In this document: one piece after another, positions 30,592 to 34,705 of the stretch | How the letters are laid out: each line of letters opens with the position of its first letter | How positions within the stretch are numbered: the stretch's first letter is position 1 | Assembly: GCA_900540295.1 (NCBI GenBank) | Contig: UQFM01000012.1 | Location: 1 to 34,705, forward strand | Length of the DNA: 34,705 nt | Direction of reading: 5' to 3' | Origin: an uncultured Oscillospiraceae bacterium | GTDB lineage: Bacteria > Bacillota > Clostridia > Oscillospirales > Acutalibacteraceae | The notes under the pieces: model-generated | Database searches by the model: none | Seen by the model: only the letters and a program-made list of their open reading frames with translations | Told to the model about the DNA's origin: nothing | Position numbers and translations under genes: made by a program

Positions 30592-31176
30592 TCATCCTTT
30601 CGTTGCGGCTATAACAGCCAATTCATTATAGGCGGCAAGACTGTCCTCATGCACAGCCCAGCCGTTTTCTATCAATTCTGCTAAAGTAAACTGCAAACCC
30701 TCAAGCATCGCGCTTTCCAAAGAAATATATGCTTTTTCGCGCATACGCTCCACACCGTCGTAATCGCGGTCAGCGGAAATAAAGTCTGCAATAAAAATAA
30801 CCTTGTCTAAAAGCGTCATTCCCGCGCGCGCCGTGGTGTGCCAGCGGATGGCGGAAAGAATTTCGCTGTCCGTCACAGAGAGCTTCAGCCTGCAATAGGC
30901 TTCCCCCGCAATCGCGTGCCACGTTTTGCGGCTGACCTGTTCGGTTCGCGTTAGGATTATACCATTCTCCCGAAAAAAATTCAACAGCTCCGTGTCGGGC
31001 GTGTTTTTCAGAATATCGTGCAGAAGCCCCGCCGTATATGCCTTTTCGGGGTCTGCGCCGTAGTGCAAAGCTAACTTTTTTGCTTCCTCGGCAACATTTA
31101 TCGAGTGATACAGCCGTTCGGGCTGTAAGTGCTTTTTGATTTCCTCTAAAAATTCAGCGTTTCTTTCGGTATCCAT
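30592..31176 (-). CDS. yqeK: HD-domain Np4N hydrolase YqeK
   Basis: A 194-residue HD-domain hydrolase of the YqeK type, which splits diadenosine tetraphosphate symmetrically. Metal ligands: His in RLYHSINVAEEAKKLA, HD in AGLLHDILKN, His in TWHAIAGE, His in AIRWHTTARAGM, and Asp in DKVIFIADFISADRDYDGV. The ATG at 31176 follows AGAAAGG and overlaps the end of nadD by 23 bases; a longer frame upstream lies inside nadD. It is between nadD and rsfS, the usual firmicute order. Confidence 0.95.
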   Translation of the reverse strand: MDTERNAEFLEEIKKHLQPERLYHSINVAEEAKKLALHYGADPEKAYTAGLLHDILKNTPDTELLNFFRENGIILTRTEQVSRKTWHAIAGEAYCRLKLSVTDSEILSAIRWHTTARAGMTLLDKVIFIADFISADRDYDGVERMREKAYISLESAMLEGLQFTLAELIENGWAVHEDSLAAYNELAVIAATKG

Positions 31177-31783
31177 ACAAGCCTTTCTCCCGAATATAGT
31201 TTTCGACGTCGGGCGCAAGATATGCACTTGTGTCCGCGCCCTCTGAAACGGCTTTCCGCAAAGCCGAGGAACTTATCTCAAACGGCTCCATCGGCGACAA
31301 AATAATATTTTTCCCCTGCAAGCCGTTGATATATATACGGAACTGCGAAAACGCATAGCTGCGCAAATCGTTAATTTCCACCGCGTTTTCGCGCGAGGCA
31401 ACGCACAAGGTGCATTTTTCCAAAATTTCGCGGCATTTATACCATTTGTGAAAAGACAGGAACATATCCGACCCGATAATCAAATAGATTTCCGCCTGCG
31501 GGTACTGCTCCAAAAGCGCGCGCACCGTGAAAACAGTGTAGCTGTCTGTCGGGCGGTCAATTTCCATAGAACTAACCGTATATTTCGGGTCGCTGAAAGC
31601 CAGACGGCACATTTCCAGCCGTTCGCTGTCGAGCGCCAAATCCTCGCAGATTTTATGGACAGGACGCTTGTCGGGTACAACAAAAATTTTGTCGAATCCG
31701 ATTTGCCGGGAGAAATGCTCCAAAAGGTGTACATGCCCCAAATGCGGCGGGTTGAACGTACCGCCGAACAAACCGATTTTCAT
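31154..31783 (-). CDS. nadD: Nicotinate-nucleotide adenylyltransferase
   Basis: A 209-residue enzyme that adenylates nicotinate mononucleotide in NAD synthesis. The nucleotidyltransferase motif is GLFGGTFNPPHLGHVHLL; PDKRPVHK, IGSDMFLSFHKWYK and the ATP-binding ISSSALRKAVSEG complete the family set. Length is normal. AAGGAT stands before the ATG. It overlaps yqeK by 23 bases and is 11 bases after yhbY, so the four genes yhbY-nadD-yqeK-rsfS are a tight unit. Confidence 0.97.
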   Translation of the reverse strand: MKIGLFGGTFNPPHLGHVHLLEHFSRQIGFDKIFVVPDKRPVHKICEDLALDSERLEMCRLAFSDPKYTVSSMEIDRPTDSYTVFTVRALLEQYPQAEIYLIIGSDMFLSFHKWYKCREILEKCTLCVASRENAVEINDLRSYAFSQFRIYINGLQGKNIILSPMEPFEISSSALRKAVSEGADTSAYLAPDVENYIREKGLYGYRKKR

Positions 31784-31794
31784 TGAACAAATCC

Positions 31795-32085
31795 TTATTT
31801 CTTTTTCTTTTCGTGCAGTTTTTTACTGTATCGGTAAAAAATCATACTGCCGCCTACCACCGAAACGACCTCGGCATTGGTCGCCGCGGCAAGCTTTGCC
31901 GCAATTTCTTTCGGCTTTTCGGGCGCGCTTTCCAAAAGCACCTTGAGCTTAATCAGCTCGCGTGCTTCGAGTGCATCGTTTGTCTGTTTAATCAGCGCAT
32001 CGGATATTCCGCCCTTGCCGACCTGAAACAGCGGTTCATATGTGTTTGCCTGCGCACGCAGTGCGGCGCGTTCTTTAGATGTCAT
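31795..32085 (-). CDS. yhbY: YhbY-family RNA-binding protein
   Basis: A 96-residue CRM-domain protein that binds pre-50S ribosomal particles. Blocks: KERAALRAQANTYEPLFQVG (family start), the GKGG-I loop, LIKLKVLLESAPEKPKEIAAKL and VVSVVGGSMIFYRYS at the end. AAGGAG lies before the ATG. It heads the cluster running to leuS. The 375 bases upstream are repeats without a gene. Confidence 0.94.
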   Translation of the reverse strand: MTSKERAALRAQANTYEPLFQVGKGGISDALIKQTNDALEARELIKLKVLLESAPEKPKEIAAKLAAATNAEVVSVVGGSMIFYRYSKKLHEKKKK

Positions 32086-32115
32086 AAAATTCTCCTTGAA
32101 GATAATATATCATTT

Positions 32116-32169
32116 GTAGGGGCGAACTGCGTTCGCCCGAAATCGGACAGCCGCAAGGGCTGTCCCTAC
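32116..32169. repeat. Cloverleaf-like palindromic unit
   Basis: An outer stem GTAGGG/CCCTAC (32116-32121 with 32164-32169) encloses two hairpins: GGGCGAAC/GTTCGCCC (32120-32127 with 32131-32138) and GGACAGCC/GGCTGTCC (32145-32152 with 32158-32165). It resembles a REP-type or MITE-derived unit. Confidence 0.7.
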
Positions 32170-32240
32170 GGATTGTGCATTGCATTCGGTTTGTTCTGCG
32201 CGAGATTCTTGCGCTTCGCAGAATGACAAATTTGCGCACC

Positions 32241-32330
32241 CCGTAGGGGCGGATGTGGATTCCCCTATTAGGGGAAATGTCGCGGAGCGACAAAAGGGTA
32301 ATGGCGTAGCCGTAACCTCATCCACCCGCG
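32241..32330 (+). repeat. 90-bp dispersed repeat, copy A
   Basis: Begins CCGTAGGGGCGGATG, contains TCCCCTATTAGGGGA and a TGTCGC/GCGACA hairpin, and ends CATCCACCCGCG. An almost identical copy lies inverted at 34325-34414. Confidence 0.88.
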
Positions 32331-32460
32331 GGTCGCTGTGGGCAGCGACCCCTACAATTTCTGAATCTAATTTATATTGTGGAAATTTAGCGAAAACGCC
32401 CTCAGTCACGCCTGCGGCGTGCCAGTTCCCTCTTAGAGGGAGCTGAAAGAGGTTTATATA

Positions 32461-33048
32461 TTATAAATATTTCGGCAGTTCTGCGGCGAGTTTTCGCAGT
32501 GCGTTGCCGCGGTGGGAAACCGCGTCTTTTTCTTCTGCGGTGAACTGTGCAAAACTGCGTTCGCCGACATAAAACAGCGGGTCGTAGCCAAAGCCGTTTG
32601 CGCCTTTCGGCGCGTAGCCGATAACGCCCTGCACCTCGCCCTGTACTGTCAGCTCGCGCCCGTCGGGGAACACACACGCCACACAGCTGACGAACTGCGC
32701 GGTGCGCTGTTCGGGCGGTACATCCGATAAAGCCTCTAACAGCTTTTCATTGTTTTTCGCATCGTTGCCGTGTTCCCCCGCATAGCGTGCGGAATACACA
32801 CCGGGCGCGCCGTCCAACGCATCTACACAAAGTCCCGAATCGTCTGCAATACAGGGTCTGCCACCCTCTTTTGCGCCCGAACGCGCTTTCAAAAGCGCGT
32901 TTTCCTCGAAAGTTGTGCCTGTTTCTTCTACGTCGGTCAAATCCACGCCTGCCTCGTCTGCGGTCAGCACATGGATGCCCAAAGGCGATAAAATACGCTG
33001 TAATTCATCGCGCTTTTTTAAATTATGCGTGGCGATTAAAAAATCCAA
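32461..33048 (-). CDS. rdgB: XTP/dITP pyrophosphatase (RdgB/HAM1)
   Basis: A 195-residue house-cleaning pyrophosphatase that removes ITP, dITP and XTP from the nucleotide pool. The substrate motif is FLIATHNLKKRDELQRIL; TGTTFEENALLKAR carries the Glu ligand; IADDSGLCVDALDGAPGVYSA, the base-recognition KGANGFGYDPLF, and SHRGNALRKL at the end complete the family. It starts at TTG 33048, ten bases after AAGGAG, and overlaps the end of ftsY by 26 bases; no ATG fits. Confidence 0.97.
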   Translation of the reverse strand: MDFLIATHNLKKRDELQRILSPLGIHVLTADEAGVDLTDVEETGTTFEENALLKARSGAKEGGRPCIADDSGLCVDALDGAPGVYSARYAGEHGNDAKNNEKLLEALSDVPPEQRTAQFVSCVACVFPDGRELTVQGEVQGVIGYAPKGANGFGYDPLFYVGERSFAQFTAEEKDAVSHRGNALRKLAAELPKYL

Positions 33049-34225
33049 AACGTCTTTTCTCCTTTTTCGGTTTCTCTTCTACTTCGTCCGTACGCGGTTC
33101 CAATTCCGAAACTCCAGCTTCATCTGCTGTAAAATCGGCAGGGGCTGTGCTTTCCTCGGATGCCGCCAAGTCCGCCTGACCGCGAGCGGGTTCGTTTTCG
33201 GCGTCAGCTCGTGGCGCGGGGCGCTGTCCAGCATCTGAAACGTCCGCAGGGACAGCTTCCACAGTTTTTTCCTCGTTGTTTTCTGCATTCGGCGCTTCCT
33301 CCTCTTCCCTGTATTCTATCTTTTTAAACAGCCCGTCGGCAAATGCACGGGGCTTAAACGGCTGTAAATCGTCAATCTGTTCGCCGACGCCGACAAATTT
33401 CACGGGAATGCCCAGCTCGTTTTTAATGGCAAGCACCACGCCGCCGCGCGCAGTACCGTCCAGCTTTGTCAGCACAATGCCCGTGATTTCGGCAACGTTT
33501 TTGAATTCGCGCGCCTGATTCACGGCATTCTGCCCTGTAGTCGCATCCAAAACAAGTAAAACCTCACGGTCGGAATACGGCAGTTCGCGGTCAATTACGC
33601 GGTAGATTTTTGCAAGCTCATCCATCAGATTCTTTTTGTTGTGGAGTCTGCCCGCGGTATCAATAATCACAATGTCGCAGTCGCGCGCTTTGGCGGCGGA
33701 AACGGTATCGAACACCACCGCCGCAGGGTCTGCGCCCTCGGAATGCTTGACAATTTCGACATCGGAGCGTTTTGCCCAAATATCCAGCTGGTCAATCGCC
33801 GCCGCACGGAAGGTATCCGCCGCGCCCAAAATGACGCGCTTGCCCTCCGCTTTGTACATTGCCGCCAATTTACCGATGGTGGTGGTCTTGCCCACGCCGT
33901 TCACACCAATGACCAGCACCACCGACGGCACGGTGACAAGCCCCATATCTTCGCCGCCGTCCAACAGCTCGGCAACGATTTCCTTGATTTCCTCTTTCAC
34001 CTTTTCGGAGCCGCGCAGACGTTTTTCGGAAACGCGCTTGCGCAACCGCTCGGTGATTTCGACCGCCGTAACCATGCCGACGTCGCCCATGACGAGAATC
34101 TCTTCCAGCTCTGCATAGAGGTCATCGGTGATTTCGTCCACATCGTCGAATAGGTCGTCAATCGCCCCCGCCATTTTGTTGCGGGTTTTGGTGAGTCCGA
34201 AGTTAATTTTACTGAAAATGCCCAT
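33023..34225 (-). CDS. ftsY: Signal recognition particle receptor FtsY with C-terminal acidic extension
   Basis: A 400-residue GTPase that receives SRP-bound ribosomes at the membrane. It starts directly with the N domain (MGIFSKINFGLTKTRNKM), with no N-terminal acidic domain. The G domain has the P-loop GVNGVGKTTTIGKL (about 107-120), DTFRAAAIDQL, DTAGRLHNK, TKLDGTARGG and GVGEQIDDLQPF; the normal end is near residue 305. A further ~95 residues follow: acidic, Ala/Pro-rich, ending in a basic-aromatic tail KKEKRRFGFFNRHA. Most bacteria carry the acidic part at the other end. GGAAAGGA precedes the ATG. rdgB overlaps its last codons, so a frameshift is unlikely to explain the tail. The function is certain; the tail's role is not. 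Confidence 0.96.
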   Translation of the reverse strand: MGIFSKINFGLTKTRNKMAGAIDDLFDDVDEITDDLYAELEEILVMGDVGMVTAVEITERLRKRVSEKRLRGSEKVKEEIKEIVAELLDGGEDMGLVTVPSVVLVIGVNGVGKTTTIGKLAAMYKAEGKRVILGAADTFRAAAIDQLDIWAKRSDVEIVKHSEGADPAAVVFDTVSAAKARDCDIVIIDTAGRLHNKKNLMDELAKIYRVIDRELPYSDREVLLVLDATTGQNAVNQAREFKNVAEITGIVLTKLDGTARGGVVLAIKNELGIPVKFVGVGEQIDDLQPFKPRAFADGLFKKIEYREEEEAPNAENNEEKTVEAVPADVSDAGQRPAPRADAENEPARGQADLAASEESTAPADFTADEAGVSELEPRTDEVEEKPKKEKRRFGFFNRHA

Positions 34226-34324
34226 AGTTTTGTCCTTTCCGTGCGGTTAGGAATTTCCGCCCCATGGATTTATGATATCGGTAGGCGAGACCTTTCTCCC
34301 ACCGCTTTTCGTCCGTGCGAACTT

Positions 34325-34414
34325 CGCGGGCGGATGAGGTTACGGCTTCGCCATTACCCTTTTGTCGCTTCGCGACATTTCCCCTAATAGGGGAATCTTC
34401 ATCCGCCCCTACGG
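34325..34414 (-). repeat. 90-bp dispersed repeat, copy B (inverted)
   Basis: Reverse complement of copy A at 32241-32330, with a handful of differences (for example CGCGAAGCGACA instead of CGCGGAGCGACA). The two copies flank the rdgB-ftsY pair. Confidence 0.88.
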
Positions 34415-34430
34415 TTCGTATATAGTATTT

Positions 34431-34705
34431 GGCGTAGCGTAAGATTTTGTTGTAGTGTGCCTTTTCTCCGACGGTGACGCGTACAAAGGTACGCGAAAGC
34501 CGACTGACAGATAATAGATTTTTCACAAACTGCGCGAGCCGCAGGCGTAGCTTGAGTTTGTTCGTATTGTGCATTTTTAAGGTGACGCCATAGTTTGTGC
34601 TGTACTCGGCGTAGCGTAAGATTTTGTTGTAGTGTGCCTTTTCTCCGACAGTGACGCGTACAAAGGTACGCGAAAGCCGACTGACAGATAATAGATTTTT
34701 CACAA
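34431..34705. repeat. Direct repeat with a 177-bp period, cut by the window end
   Basis: A 98-base unit (34431-34528) recurs at 34608-34705 with one mismatch visible (CCGACGGTG against CCGACAGTG). The period is 177 bases, a multiple of three. The second copy reaches the window's last base, so the array may go on. It contains TACAAAGGTACGCGAAAGCC. An open frame on the minus strand runs through it, giving a repeated 32-residue peptide, but no ribosome binding site is seen. Confidence 0.85.

Larger units (their letters stand above)
32086..32460. other. Gene-free interval made of hairpin repeats
   Basis: Between yhbY and rdgB there is no gene. The stretch is a chain of short hairpins: a cloverleaf-like unit at 32116-32169, a 90-bp repeat at 32241-32330 found inverted at 34325-34414, a GGTCGCTG/CAGCGACC hairpin at 32331-32350, and TTAGAGGG-type sequence near 32430. 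Open frames here are low-complexity shadows of these repeats. Confidence 0.7.

Noticed and set aside
34431..34705. CRISPR array
   Set aside because: The unit is 98 bases with a 79-base gap and only two copies; a CRISPR repeat would be 23-47 bases with several spacers, and no cas gene is near.

Overview
The window reads as chromosomal DNA of a low-to-mid GC Gram-positive anaerobe of the class Clostridia. My best guess is a gut-associated member of the Oscillospiraceae/Ruminococcaceae. The reasons are the conserved firmicute gene neighbourhoods (ftsY-rdgB and yhbY-nadD-yqeK-rsfS-leuS; rpsU-yqeG-M24 peptidase-efp), frequent TTG/GTG starts behind strong AGGAGG-type ribosome binding sites, TTGACA-17-TATAAT promoters, a sortase with its substrates, a cohesin protein, a dockerin protein, and a choloylglycine-hydrolase-like enzyme. 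This placement is inference; there is no rRNA or tRNA gene in the window.

Layout, left to right. 1-2.2 kb: rmuC and an AraC-type regulator (minus strand). 2.4-3.9 kb: a MATE efflux pump behind a strong promoter and a leader with mutually exclusive stems, which I propose is a guanidine-IV (mepA-motif) riboswitch. 4.0-5.0 kb: a choloylglycine-hydrolase-family enzyme. 5.15-6.8 kb: a secreted, probably sortase-anchored cohesin protein with six Cys-rich repeats and a ~200-nt leader. 6.8-7.4 kb: non-coding repeats including a 273-bp MITE-like element with 25-bp terminal inverted repeats. 7.4-9.6 kb: an N-acetylhexosamine-kinase-like phosphotransferase and a second AraC regulator. 9.7-10.1 kb: relics of a metallo-beta-lactamase-fold gene. 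10.3-13.2 kb: a CD1247-like zinc-ribbon protein, efp, an M24 peptidase, yqeG and rpsU. 13.4-15.3 kb: a T-box-like terminator remnant, a small membrane protein, a TIM-barrel isomerase-like protein and nrdR. 15.4-17.0 kb: a secreted transglutaminase-like protein with a C-terminal dockerin. 17.1-19.3 kb: a three-gene sortase cassette (substrate, sortase, membrane protein) with a strong intrinsic terminator embedded in the sortase coding sequence. 19.4-22.1 kb: murA with an 81-nt hairpin leader, and class II fructose-bisphosphate aldolase. 22.1-24.6 kb: a PRK06851-like protein whose P-loops look degenerate, a 39-residue small protein gene with perfect signals, and a DUF421 protein. 24.8-27.6 kb: a PHP phosphoesterase with a partner of unknown function, and an exported alpha/beta hydrolase. 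27.7-34.2 kb: leuS, rsfS, yqeK, nadD, yhbY, rdgB and ftsY. 34.4-34.7 kb: a 177-bp-period direct repeat running off the window.

The genes fall into housekeeping clusters (translation, ribosome maturation, protein targeting, NAD and nucleotide hygiene, peptidoglycan) separated by cell-surface genes. The surface part is the most coherent accessory theme. A cohesin carrier with a sortase-like C-terminus and a dockerin-bearing transglutaminase-like protein share the same signal-peptide start, and a dedicated sortase sits next to the latter. Together they could form a small surface-display system. The other notable points are cis-regulatory RNA candidates (before the MATE gene, before murA, inside the sortase gene), an FtsY whose acidic domain sits at the C-terminus, and several families of hairpin-rich repeats. 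No CRISPR array, prophage or complete insertion sequence was seen.
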